A stretch of DNA of 64,000 nt from positions 124,001 through 188,000 of the forward strand of contig CAJTDB010000003.1 in assembly GCA_910574965.1 (NCBI GenBank), given 5' to 3'. Positions 9,546 through 18,105 of the stretch are shown here, piece after piece. Each line of letters opens with the position of its first letter. The stretch's first letter is position 1. This DNA is from Lachnospiraceae bacterium (GTDB lineage Bacteria > Bacillota > Clostridia > Lachnospirales > Lachnospiraceae). Both the position numbers and the translations under genes were made by a program. Under the pieces are notes generated by a model. It ran no database searches. It worked only from the letters and a program-made list of their open reading frames with translations, and was not told the origin of the DNA.

Positions 9546-10724
9546 ATGAACGAACTTCAGTTAAAATACGGATGCAACCCCAATCAGAAGCCTTCCCGTA
9601 TCTATATGGAACAGGGCGGCAGACTTCCGGTTCAGGTACTTTCCGGAAGGCCCGGCTATATTAACTTTCTGGATGCTTTCAACGGCTGGCAGTTAGTCCG
9701 GGAGCTGAAGGCAGCCACAGGACTGCCTGCTGCCGCTTCTTTTAAGCATGTATCTCCGGCAGGTGCCGCAGTGGGGCTTCCGCTGACCGAAACCCTTGCA
9801 AAAATCTACTGGGTGGACGACTTAGGCGAACTGTCCCCTCTTGCCTGTGCTTATGCAAGAGCCAGAGGTGCGGACCGCATGTCTTCTTTTGGGGACTTTA
9901 TTGCCCTCTCCGATGTCTGCGACAAAGACACTGCACGTCTGATCAAACGGGAAGTCTCCGACGGCGTCATCGCCCCTGGCTATACAGAAGAGGCACTGGA
10001 ACTTCTGAAGCAGAAAAAAAAGGGAAATTATAACGTCATTCAGATTGACCCGGACTATGTTCCGGACCCCTTAGAGAAAAAGCAGGTTTTCGGCATTACC
10101 TTCGAACAGGGCCGAAATGAGCTGGAAGTAAATGACGAACTGCTCTCCCATCTGGTGACAGACAACAAAGACATTCCGCAAAATGCTCTGACCGACATGA
10201 AAATCGCCCTGATTACGCTGAAATACACCCAGTCGAATTCCGTCTGTTTTGTCAAAGACGGACAGGCCATCGGCATCGGTGCCGGACAGCAGTCCAGAGT
10301 TCACTGTACCCGTCTGGCCGGCAGCAAAGCGGACAACTGGTTTCTGCGTCAGTCTCCCCGTGTATTGGGCTTACAGTTTATCGACACCCTTGGACGTGCG
10401 GAGCGGGACAACGCCATTGACGTCTATATTGGCGACGAATCCATGGACGTGCTTGCAGACGGCGTATGGGAGAACATTTTCAAGACAAAACCCGCCGTCT
10501 TTACCAAAGAGGAGAAACGTGCATGGCTGGACCAGATGACTCATGTAACCCTTGGTTCTGATGCCTTCTTCCCCTTTGCAGACAACATTGAGCGGGCACA
10601 CAAAAGCGGAGTAGCTTATATTGCTCAGCCCGGCGGTTCTGTCAGAGATGATCTGGTGATCGAATGCTGCAACAAATATGGCATGGCCATGGCATTTACC
10701 GGAATCCGGCTGTTCCATCACTAA
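9546..10724 (+). CDS. purH: Stand-alone AICAR formyltransferase (PurH transformylase domain)
   Basis: Transfers a formyl group from 10-formyl-THF to AICAR (ZMP) giving FAICAR. 392 residues corresponding to the transformylase half of PurH only; the N-terminal cyclohydrolase (MGS-like) domain is absent and its activity is supplied by the preceding gene. Key stretches are LKYGCNPNQKPSRIY, the PAAASFKHVSPAGAAVG segment carrying the catalytic Lys-His region, and FFPFADNIERAHKSGVAYI-type motif near the C-terminus. AGGAGG lies upstream of the ATG. Substrate identity matches the ZTP riboswitch in front of the operon. Confidence 0.93.
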   Translation: MNELQLKYGCNPNQKPSRIYMEQGGRLPVQVLSGRPGYINFLDAFNGWQLVRELKAATGLPAAASFKHVSPAGAAVGLPLTETLAKIYWVDDLGELSPLACAYARARGADRMSSFGDFIALSDVCDKDTARLIKREVSDGVIAPGYTEEALELLKQKKKGNYNVIQIDPDYVPDPLEKKQVFGITFEQGRNELEVNDELLSHLVTDNKDIPQNALTDMKIALITLKYTQSNSVCFVKDGQAIGIGAGQQSRVHCTRLAGSKADNWFLRQSPRVLGLQFIDTLGRAERDNAIDVYIGDESMDVLADGVWENIFKTKPAVFTKEEKRAWLDQMTHVTLGSDAFFPFADNIERAHKSGVAYIAQPGGSVRDDLVIECCNKYGMAMAFTGIRLFHH

Positions 10725-10776
10725 GTCTGCCGACATAAAAAACGGCTATTAAAACCAGCCCATCTGAAGCAGGAAA

Positions 10777-10806
10777 GAGGCTGTGATTTGTATCCGTCAC
10801 AGCCTC
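10777..10806. terminator. Hairpin between convergent purine and sugar operons
   Basis: A perfect 10-bp stem, GAGGCTGTGA (10777-10786) with TCACAGCCTC (10797-10806). On the minus strand it is followed by TTTCCTGC, on the plus strand by CCTACTATTT; the T tracts are poor, so termination is probable but not certain. Confidence 0.5.
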
Positions 10807-10814
10807 CCTACTAT

Positions 10815-11723
10815 TTACATCATAAATGCTTCTACCTCTTTTAATGTCGGTATTGCATCTATCACTCCGTATTTTGTAACGCTTAATCCGCTGGAGACAT
10901 TGGCGATATGGACTGCTTTTCGCAGGCTGTCTCCTGCAAGAAGCCTTGCACATAAAGTCCCGTTAAAATTATCTCCTGCCCCGGTGGTATCTACGCTGTC
11001 CACCGAAACTGCTTTTTGATAGAAACCGGCCCTTCCGGACTCCTGCACATAGGAGCCGTCTTTTCCCAGAGTTATAATTACCGCGCCGCAGCCTCCGGAA
11101 ATCAGCGTTTCTGCAACTTCCGGCACAGGAGAATCATACATCCCGGCGAGCATTTGCGCTTCCCCCCAGTTGGGTGTAATCAAATCGCACAGCGGCAGCA
11201 GCCCGCGGACAGAAGCTTTGGCCGGTGCCGGATTCAGCACAGTCACAAGCCCATGTTTTTTTCCCATTTCCAGCAGATGCCTTATCACTGCATCCGGCAT
11301 CTCACACTGAAGCAGCAGCATGCTGCAGTTCTTGATCTTCTCCTCTAACCGGTCCGCCATCTTTGGCTCTAATTTCGCATTCGCCCCCTGTTCCACGATC
11401 ACCATATTAGCTCCTGTCTCATCACTGAGTACAGAAGCAAATGCCGTCAAAGCATCCGGAACTGCCATACAGCAATAGTCTTTTAATCCGTCCTGCTCAA
11501 AAATCATCGGCGCCTGGGTCCCATACAGATCATCACCAACAGCAGCCGCAAAGAAAACCTCCGCTCCCATTCTAAGCGCACCAAGGGCCTGATTATATCC
11601 TTTGCCGCCCTGTTCAAACTTCAGCGCCTTACTTCCCACCGTCTCCCCCGGTGCCGGCAGCCTCTCAAGCCGGAACAGCGCAGACATTCCATACAGACCA
11701 ACAACTGCCAGTTTCTTCCCCAT
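10815..11723 (-). CDS. PfkB-family carbohydrate kinase (ribokinase-like)
   Basis: ATP-dependent sugar kinase of 302 residues. The N-terminal GG motif region is KALKFEQGGKGYNQALGALRMGAEV, and the C-terminal signature DTTGAGDNFNGTLCARL contains the catalytic Asp and anion hole. It is the last gene of the cluster that begins with the sugar-binding lipoprotein at 19152, directly after the SIS gene, so it probably phosphorylates the imported sugar or its derivative. Ribose is one candidate by similarity, but the isomerase and dehydrogenase partners argue for a different, unidentified sugar. Confidence 0.88.
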   Translation of the reverse strand: MGKKLAVVGLYGMSALFRLERLPAPGETVGSKALKFEQGGKGYNQALGALRMGAEVFFAAAVGDDLYGTQAPMIFEQDGLKDYCCMAVPDALTAFASVLSDETGANMVIVEQGANAKLEPKMADRLEEKIKNCSMLLLQCEMPDAVIRHLLEMGKKHGLVTVLNPAPAKASVRGLLPLCDLITPNWGEAQMLAGMYDSPVPEVAETLISGGCGAVIITLGKDGSYVQESGRAGFYQKAVSVDSVDTTGAGDNFNGTLCARLLAGDSLRKAVHIANVSSGLSVTKYGVIDAIPTLKEVEAFMM

Positions 11724-11733
11724 ATTCGATTCC

Positions 11734-12462
11734 TCACAAATGTTTAATGCGATGTGCGTATTTTTTCATGATTTTTTCGTTGTGTTCATCTCCGCCCGGA
11801 ATATTTCCGCTCTTAAAAATCGGCGGTTCCATTCCCCGTTTTAAAAGCTCTTCACAAGTTTCCAAAACGATCTCATTGGCAATAAAAAAACTGCTGATGC
11901 TTGATACCGGTCCGGCTTTGACCCCGTCCTTCACATCCACAACCGCATCTCCATGAGGAACATGATTATCAATAAAAAAATCACACAAATCTGCAAGATG
12001 CCGCCCTTCTTTATCTCTGCTCTTATCACCAAAATATTCACTGGAAGTAATCCCGATTACGACCGCACCTTGCTTTTTGGCTTCTTCTGCCATCTCAATG
12101 GGAAAACTGTTAATTCCCGAACTGGAACAGATAATCAGACAGTCTCCCTTTTCCACAGAATACTGAGCCATGACCAGTCTGGCATATCCGCTCATTCGCT
12201 CAATCCTGGTACTTTTTCTTGCTCCCGAATGAAGCATTGCGCTTTCTTCAAACATGGAATCCACAGCCGCTAACCCTCCGGCACGGTAAAAAAGCTCTTC
12301 TCCGACCATGTGGGAATGCCCGCAGCCAAATACATGAATCAGCCCGCCGCCTTCAATCGCGTCCGCTGCACAGACACCGGCATGTTTGATTTTTTCTCCT
12401 TCTAGTTGGTATACGAGATCAATAATTTTCTTAACCGATTCGTAATATTGTGATATAAACAA
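11734..12462 (-). CDS. SIS-domain sugar isomerase-like protein
   Basis: Cytosolic phosphosugar-binding SIS fold, 242 residues. The nucleotide-like glycine segment HVFGCGHSHMVGEELFYRAGG (split: GCGHSHMVGEE is the core), CLIICSSSGINSFPIEMAEEAK and the later ITSSEYF strand match the SIS phosphosugar pocket. I start at TTG 12462 because GGAGGAG stands about 5 nt upstream; the upstream in-frame codons lack a ribosome binding site. It lies 10 nt before the kinase gene and after the GntR regulator. Homologues occur in sugar-phosphate clusters; the substrate is not known. Confidence 0.82.
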   Translation of the reverse strand: MFISQYYESVKKIIDLVYQLEGEKIKHAGVCAADAIEGGGLIHVFGCGHSHMVGEELFYRAGGLAAVDSMFEESAMLHSGARKSTRIERMSGYARLVMAQYSVEKGDCLIICSSSGINSFPIEMAEEAKKQGAVVIGITSSEYFGDKSRDKEGRHLADLCDFFIDNHVPHGDAVVDVKDGVKAGPVSSISSFFIANEIVLETCEELLKRGMEPPIFKSGNIPGGDEHNEKIMKKYAHRIKHL

Positions 12463-12525
12463 AATACTCCTCCAAAAATAATGCCGCAGCACCGTCACAT
12501 TCTCCCGCATACGGGCCGGCATGTG

Positions 12526-13266
12526 CTACAGCACAACATTCTGCACATGATAGAGTTCAATATGAAACTGGTATTTGTCACCCCGGTATTTAGAAATAAC
12601 ATATTCAATGGGCTGATTATTTTCATCGTATGTCTGCCGATGCATCAGCAATGCCATATCCAGTTCCGGATTTCCAAGCAGATCCGCTTCCCAGCGCAGC
12701 AGTTTTACAACTTCAATGCTTTGTATTGCCCGATAGGGAATAATTCCAAATCTTTCGTGCATAAATTGATAAAAAGATCCGCCTGTATATTCTTCAAGTA
12801 CCGGATGAAATATTTTGTCATTTAGATAAATGGTTTCTATGGCCATAGGCACTCCATCCGCCAAGCGCAGACGCCGAAGTAAAATTGCAGGATCACCCTG
12901 ATTAATTTTTAAATTTTCCGCAATCTCCGCAGTTGACAAAACACACTCCGTCAGCAGAATCCGGGACTCCGCTTTCATCCCGCGCATCTGCATATCTTCC
13001 GTAAAACCCGTTAATTTCGTAAGGGTCTGCGTCAGTTTATTCTGACGGTTGACAAAGGTTCCTTTTCCGCGTACCCGATAGATGACTCCTTCACTTTCCA
13101 ATTCCGCAATGGCTTTGCGCATGGTTACTCTGCTGGCACCAAAAAGCTCACACAGTTCTCTCTCCGATGGGAAACACTGGTTTTCGGCCAAAGTTCCGTT
13201 TTGAATGCTGGCAATAATTTCTTCTTTTATGCATTGGTACTTCAGTTTTTTTGACGTCACTGGCAT
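12526..13266 (-). CDS. GntR-family (HutC/UTRA) transcriptional regulator
   Basis: DNA-binding regulator of 246 residues. Residues 10-75 form a GntR winged helix (FPSERELCELFGASRVTMRK, then LESEGVIYRVRGKGTFV); residues about 90-240 form the UTRA effector domain (PAILLRRLRLADGVPMAIET; NQPIEYVISKYRGDKYQFHIE). It is the likely regulator of the surrounding sugar cluster, with a sugar phosphate as the probable effector (family knowledge). It has its own promoter. Confidence 0.9.
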   Translation of the reverse strand: MPVTSKKLKYQCIKEEIIASIQNGTLAENQCFPSERELCELFGASRVTMRKAIAELESEGVIYRVRGKGTFVNRQNKLTQTLTKLTGFTEDMQMRGMKAESRILLTECVLSTAEIAENLKINQGDPAILLRRLRLADGVPMAIETIYLNDKIFHPVLEEYTGGSFYQFMHERFGIIPYRAIQSIEVVKLLRWEADLLGNPELDMALLMHRQTYDENNQPIEYVISKYRGDKYQFHIELYHVQNVVL

Positions 13267-13298
13267 TTGCTACAACTCCTTATGTACAATTTCCATTA

Positions 13299-13327
13299 AT
13301 CATACCTTTAATCATCAAGAATTTCAA
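13299..13327 (-). promoter_or_regulatory. Sigma-A promoter of the gntR-SIS-kinase unit
   Basis: On the minus strand TTGAAA (13327-13322) and TATGAT (13304-13299) are separated by 17 bp; AAGGAG precedes the regulator ATG. The 297 bases between the regulator and the dehydrogenase gene hold nothing else I can support apart from a weak hairpin at 13527-13555. Confidence 0.65.
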
Positions 13328-13562
13328 GAACCTGCTACGCCATTCATCCGCAAAAACCTGCCCTGTGCCGCTCTTGTCAGCATTCCATATTCCATACTTT
13401 CTGTGTCTTTATCGAAACCTAAAAATCAGCCGTGCCGGCAAAATTTCCATGCCGCTCCGGGTGCAGATCTCCGTCCATTTGCGGCCGTCCAGACAGCCCA
13501 AAATCCTGAGCTGTCCGAACGATCCCAGAGAATCCCGCTGCCAAAGGGAATCTCTGTCTTCT

Positions 13563-14600
13563 TTACAGTTTTATCGGAATTCCTTTTTCAAGAGATTCCT
13601 GAATTGCACAGGCAATACGCGTCGGCTCTACTCCATCCTTGATGGTAATAGCCGGCTCCCTGTCATTTAAAATACAGTCTGCAAAGTGAGCAACGGAACG
13701 TTCCACGCAGCCGGTCACATGGTTGTGGAACATGGTGTTTGTATACACCGTACTGCGGTTTGCATGTTCAAAATCTCCGTCAAACTTCGGCTTGTATATC
13801 TGAAGCCCCTGGTTCGTCAGATTGATATAAGCCGCACCTTTTGTTCCTACGATCCTCACAAACTGATCGTTCAGTCCATCAAAGGTACGCGGAAGTATCC
13901 AGTTGGAATCAAACAGCACAGTCGCACCGTTTTCAAAAGTCACCAGAGCCTGTACAGAGTCCGGCGTATCAATGTCCATGGAGACAAGTTTCTTCTTCTG
14001 CTGTTTTGCATATACTTCCACCGCCTCACAGCCGACAATCCAGCGCACTGCGTCGATATTATGAATCATCACAAAAAACACCGGCGAACTGTCTTTGCTC
14101 CATCGAAGCATCTTCTCAGGCACGCTGATGGCATCGTCTATCCGCGCATATCCCTGCACAACCTCGCCCAGCTCCCCTCGTTCCATGGCTGCTTTCACAT
14201 CACGAAACTGCGGAATAAAACGCATAAAATAATCGGTCATAAATTTTTTGCCGGATTTTTTCGCTGCCGCTGCAATGGCCTCGCAGTCTTCCATCGTCGT
14301 TGCTACCGGTTTTTCCAGAAACACATGAAGTCCTGCCTCGAAACAGTAGCAGACCGCTTCCCGATGAAGGAAATCCGGCGTTGCAACAGAAGCCATATCC
14401 AGTTTTTCTTTCGCAATCATTTCTTTGTAGTCACTGTAAACTTTAGGAACTTTGTATTTTTTGGCCATCTCTTCTGCCCGCGCAGCATTGAGATCCGCAA
14501 TGGCTGCAACTTCGGTATATGGGTTCTGCTGATACGCACAGAGCACGTTTTCTCCCCAGCCGCCTGCACCGATCATTCCTACTTTAATACTTTTTAACAT
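13563..14600 (-). CDS. Gfo/Idh/MocA-family NAD(P)-dependent oxidoreductase
   Basis: Sugar or cyclitol dehydrogenase-like enzyme, 345 residues. The N-terminal Rossmann motif is GMIGAGGWGENVLC and the family signature EKPVATTMEDCEAI lies near residue 95. The start at ATG 14600 has GGAGGAAG upstream. It overlaps no gene but follows the isomerase gene by 36 nt and shares its direction, consistent with one operon from the promoter at 19244. The substrate cannot be read from sequence; inositol and amino-sugar derivatives are common in the family. Confidence 0.88.
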   Translation of the reverse strand: MLKSIKVGMIGAGGWGENVLCAYQQNPYTEVAAIADLNAARAEEMAKKYKVPKVYSDYKEMIAKEKLDMASVATPDFLHREAVCYCFEAGLHVFLEKPVATTMEDCEAIAAAAKKSGKKFMTDYFMRFIPQFRDVKAAMERGELGEVVQGYARIDDAISVPEKMLRWSKDSSPVFFVMIHNIDAVRWIVGCEAVEVYAKQQKKKLVSMDIDTPDSVQALVTFENGATVLFDSNWILPRTFDGLNDQFVRIVGTKGAAYINLTNQGLQIYKPKFDGDFEHANRSTVYTNTMFHNHVTGCVERSVAHFADCILNDREPAITIKDGVEPTRIACAIQESLEKGIPIKL

Positions 14601-14636
14601 ATTGCTTCCTCCATCTTTCGTCTTTTCGAGTGCCAA

Positions 14637-15572
14637 TCAGCACCATCCTTCTTCCTCCAGGAAAAGTTTTGCCTCTGATGCCACCATATCAAAATCTGCA
14701 AGTCCAAGTCCGCCCGGATCGCCGACTCCTGCCAGTCCTCCGTTCTGCCAGCCTTCCCACTCCACTGCGCAATAGCCTTCATATCCAACTTCTTTTAAGC
14801 ATTCTGCTATCTCTTTAAAATCCACATAGCCGCCCCCGTACCATACATGCTGACTCTGAATGATGTTCGGGAAGCCGACCTCATCTTTGACATGCACACA
14901 GTTGATATGGCTGCCAAGCCTGCGGATTGCCTCCGGAATCGGCATCTTCGGCTTTACGGTCGTGTAAAATGTACCCGTATCCACGGTCACATACACATTG
15001 TCCATTCCCACTTCCCTGTACAGCTTATACCACTGATCCACGGAATTAATCAGGGTACCCTGAAGAATCTCTATGGAAATGGTCATGTTTTTCGCCTCTG
15101 CATACTCTGCACATTCTTTCACGCCGGAGACAATCATATCCCATGCTTCTTTGCGCGTCATAATATTGTAAAGCGCAGGATCATAAAATCCCTGGGCGAT
15201 CAAAGAACATACCGTATCCGCTCCAAGATAAGCCGCTGCATCAATGGCCTGTTTCATTGTATTCAGACCTGCCGTACGGTCAAAGTGACGCGGCGTCACA
15301 AAGCATGCATGTGCCCCGATAGATGCCAGATGAACTCCCGTCTCATCCAGTGCCTTTTTAAATGCCGCAAGCTCTGCGTCATATTTTTCCGGCGGGATCT
15401 CCTGAATCTTGGAAAACACAACATCCATGCCCGTGTAGCCGTGTTCTTTCACTTTGTAAACCAGCTCTCTCAAAGAAAGTTTCCCCCAGCTATTGACGGC
15501 GCAGCCGCAGATCTCCAGACGACCCCAGGGCATATTGGCCCATACTTCCATGGAAAGTTTCAGATTAGACAT
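14637..15572 (-). CDS. Sugar phosphate isomerase/epimerase (TIM barrel, AP endonuclease 2-like)
   Basis: Xylose-isomerase-like TIM-barrel protein of 311 residues. Metal-ligand candidates appear in the expected strand ends: MTISIEILQGTL (Glu), YVTVDTGTF (Asp), INCVHVKDE (His, Asp/Glu) and YCAVEWEGW (Glu). This family interconverts keto sugars or cyclitols in cytosol. It lies between the ABC permease and the Gfo/Idh/MocA gene; isomerase plus dehydrogenase is a frequent pairing in cyclitol or unusual-sugar catabolism. Confidence 0.87.
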   Translation of the reverse strand: MSNLKLSMEVWANMPWGRLEICGCAVNSWGKLSLRELVYKVKEHGYTGMDVVFSKIQEIPPEKYDAELAAFKKALDETGVHLASIGAHACFVTPRHFDRTAGLNTMKQAIDAAAYLGADTVCSLIAQGFYDPALYNIMTRKEAWDMIVSGVKECAEYAEAKNMTISIEILQGTLINSVDQWYKLYREVGMDNVYVTVDTGTFYTTVKPKMPIPEAIRRLGSHINCVHVKDEVGFPNIIQSQHVWYGGGYVDFKEIAECLKEVGYEGYCAVEWEGWQNGGLAGVGDPGGLGLADFDMVASEAKLFLEEEGWC

Positions 15573-15599
15573 ATCAGTTCCTCCTTTATAAATATATTT

Positions 15600-16571
15600 T
15601 TATTTTTTTCTGCTGCGGATGCTGCCAAATCCAATGGCAGCAACAATAATGAGACCTTTAATCATCATCTGAACATAGGTGTTCATGTTGACCATATTCA
15701 GACCGTTTGTAATCATGGTTAAGATAAATACGCCAAACAACGTCCCCCAGATGCTTCCGGTTCCTCCCGCCACACTGACACCTCCAAGAACAGAAGCCGC
15801 AATGGAATCCATATCAAAACCTTCGCCGTTATAAGAATGTCCGCCGTTTAGGCGCGCCGTCAGAACGACTCCGGCAAGTCCGGAGAGCATACCGCTGAGT
15901 GCATAAATTTTCATCTTGTATTTGGTAATGGAAATTCCTGAAAGGCGGACCGCTTCGCTGTTTCCCCCAAGTCCGTACGTCACTCTTCCCAGCTTGGTAT
16001 ATTTTAAGACCACATAAAAGAAAAGATAAACAATGACCATGACATATCCTGCCACGGGGAGCCCCAGAAACTTCCCTCTTCCAAGAAAAGCGGTCAGTCC
16101 GTTTCCTGAGGGCAGATTGATGCCGTATCCTTTCGTATATAAAAGGCACATGCCCTGATATGCCATCGCCGTGGCCAAAGTTGCAATAATCGGAGGAATG
16201 TTCACAAAAGTAATCAGCACTCCGTTAAAATATCCGCACACCATACAGACCAGAACCGCAAGTATCACTGCCCATCCCCATCCCAGTCCATGATCTGTAA
16301 TCAGAGAGGCTGTAAGAACCGTGCTCAGACTAATCAGCGGCGCCACCGACAGATCAATTCCGCCGGTAATGATGACAAACGTCTGACCGATTGCCACGAT
16401 GGAAAGCACTGCTCCCTGCCTGATTAAATTGGTCAGGTTGCCAGCCGTAAGAAATGTGTCGCTGGCAACGGACATCACGACCACAACAGCCATAAAAGCA
16501 ACCGCCGATCCAAGCAGCGGAGACTGCTTTGCTTTTTTCCAAACTTTGTTATTGTTTCCGTCAAACTGCAT
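15600..16571 (-). CDS. Sugar ABC transporter permease (RbsC type)
   Basis: Inner-membrane permease of 323 residues with eight to ten hydrophobic segments. GGIDLSVAPLISLSTVLTA and LSGMLSGLAGVVLTARLN with VAGGTGSIWGTLFGVF are hallmarks of the ribose/galactose permease family. Its start overlaps the end of the ATPase gene by 11 nt, indicating translational coupling. Confidence 0.92.
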   Translation of the reverse strand: MQFDGNNNKVWKKAKQSPLLGSAVAFMAVVVVMSVASDTFLTAGNLTNLIRQGAVLSIVAIGQTFVIITGGIDLSVAPLISLSTVLTASLITDHGLGWGWAVILAVLVCMVCGYFNGVLITFVNIPPIIATLATAMAYQGMCLLYTKGYGINLPSGNGLTAFLGRGKFLGLPVAGYVMVIVYLFFYVVLKYTKLGRVTYGLGGNSEAVRLSGISITKYKMKIYALSGMLSGLAGVVLTARLNGGHSYNGEGFDMDSIAASVLGGVSVAGGTGSIWGTLFGVFILTMITNGLNMVNMNTYVQMMIKGLIIVAAIGFGSIRSRKK

Positions 16572-18066
16572 AGCTCATCATCTCCTCCACACTTGCATTC
16601 ATTTTCAGTTCTTTTTTGACCATTCCCTGGCTCATGACCAGAATCCGATCGCTCACCAGCTGGACTTCTTCCAGCTCAGAAGATACGAAAATAATACTCT
16701 TTCCCGCATCTGCCAGTTTACGAACCAAGGCATAGATTTCACTTTTTGCACCCACGTCAATCCCCCGCGTAGGCTCGTCCATCAAAAGGATGGAACTGTT
16801 TGCCGCCAGCCACTTTGCCACAACTACTTTTTGCTGGTTGCCTCCGCTTAAGGAGCCTGACAAACTCTTTGGACTGCTTGTTTTTAACCGCAGTTGTGTA
16901 ATAAGGTTTTCCACAGTGTCTCTGCGTTCTTTTACTTTCAAAATTCCCATACGAGAATACGCATCCATACAGGAGTAAATGATATTGTCCTCGATGTTCA
17001 TTTTCAGCAAAAGTCCTTCACTTTTCCGGTCTTCCGACATATAAGCAATCCCAAGTTTCACTGCTTTTTGAGGCGTAAGATTTTTATATGAACTGCCGTT
17101 TATAATGACCTCTCCGGCGTCCGGTTTGTATACTCCGAAAATGGTTTTCAGAAGTTCCGTCCGTCCCGCTCCTACAAGTCCTGCAATCCCTAAGACCTCT
17201 CCCGCATGAAGCTGTATACTGACATTCTGAAGTTTCTTTCCATATGTAATATTTTTTGTCTCCAGGATCACCGGACCGCAGTCTTTTTCCTGATGCTGAA
17301 CGGCACTTGCCGGCTTTATGCGAATCATCATATCGACCAGCTCGTCTTTGCTTTTGATCTCATTCCGATCTTTTGTTCCGATCAGAACACCATCCCTCAA
17401 AACGGTAATGCGATCAGCAATCTGCATAATTTCATCCAGTCTGTGGGAAATAAAGATGATACTTACCCCTGTCTCCTTCACTTGTTCCACTACCTGAAAA
17501 AGACTTTGGGCTTCTTCATTTGTCAAAGATGCAGTCGGCTCATCCATAATCACAACTTCTGTGTTTTTCACCAGCGCACGAACAATCTCCACAAGCTGCT
17601 GCTGTGCAATGGACAGCTCTCCTACCCGCTGTTCTCCTTTGATCTCTCCCGACAGCATGGACATCGCTTCATCTGCCATGGTATACATCCGCTTCCAGTC
17701 AATCCTGCCGTGTCTGTACGGATAATTTCCAAAATAAAGATTTTCCGCTACGCTCAGTTCCGGAAACAGCCGCATCTCCTGATGAATCATAGCAATCCCA
17801 TGTTCCAGAGCGTCAACCGGAGAATGTATGGCAATCGCTTTTTGGTTTCGGAAAATTTTTCCTTCATCCATCAAAAGCGTTCCTGACAGGATGTTCATCA
17901 AGGTTGACTTTCCGGAACCATTTTGACCGATCAGGGCATGGACTTCTCCTTTTTTCAGATCAAAATTCACATGGTCCAATGCATGAGTACCTGGAAATGC
18001 TTTATCAATTCCCACCATTTCCAACAGATAAGAAATTTCAGCTATGGATGCCACCTCCTTTTCCAA
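16561..18066 (-). CDS. Sugar ABC transporter ATP-binding protein (RbsA/MglA type)
   Basis: Double-domain ATPase, about 500 residues. The first domain has Walker A GQNGSGKSTL, signature LSIAQQQLVEIVRAL and Walker B VVIMDEPTAS; the second has the degenerate Walker A GLVGAGRTELLK and signature LSGGNQQKVVVAKWL, as usual for RbsA. The start is uncertain: the TTG at 18066 has no ribosome binding site, whereas AAGGAGG at about 18060 stands 8 nt before an ATA codon (IAEISYLLEM), and an ATG lies at residue 16 or 17. Family alignment begins at about that ATG. Confidence 0.9.
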   Translation of the reverse strand: MEKEVASIAEISYLLEMVGIDKAFPGTHALDHVNFDLKKGEVHALIGQNGSGKSTLMNILSGTLLMDEGKIFRNQKAIAIHSPVDALEHGIAMIHQEMRLFPELSVAENLYFGNYPYRHGRIDWKRMYTMADEAMSMLSGEIKGEQRVGELSIAQQQLVEIVRALVKNTEVVIMDEPTASLTNEEAQSLFQVVEQVKETGVSIIFISHRLDEIMQIADRITVLRDGVLIGTKDRNEIKSKDELVDMMIRIKPASAVQHQEKDCGPVILETKNITYGKKLQNVSIQLHAGEVLGIAGLVGAGRTELLKTIFGVYKPDAGEVIINGSSYKNLTPQKAVKLGIAYMSEDRKSEGLLLKMNIEDNIIYSCMDAYSRMGILKVKERRDTVENLITQLRLKTSSPKSLSGSLSGGNQQKVVVAKWLAANSSILLMDEPTRGIDVGAKSEIYALVRKLADAGKSIIFVSSELEEVQLVSDRILVMSQGMVKKELKMNASVEEMMSYAV

Positions 18067-18105
18067 GGCGGAAGGCCGGATGCCCTCCGCTCCTATATGC
18101 CGTCT

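Noticed and set aside
13527-13555. AGAGAATCCC/GGGAATCTCT hairpin as a terminator for the transporter-dehydrogenase operon
   Set aside because: One mismatch and no T tract on the minus strand.
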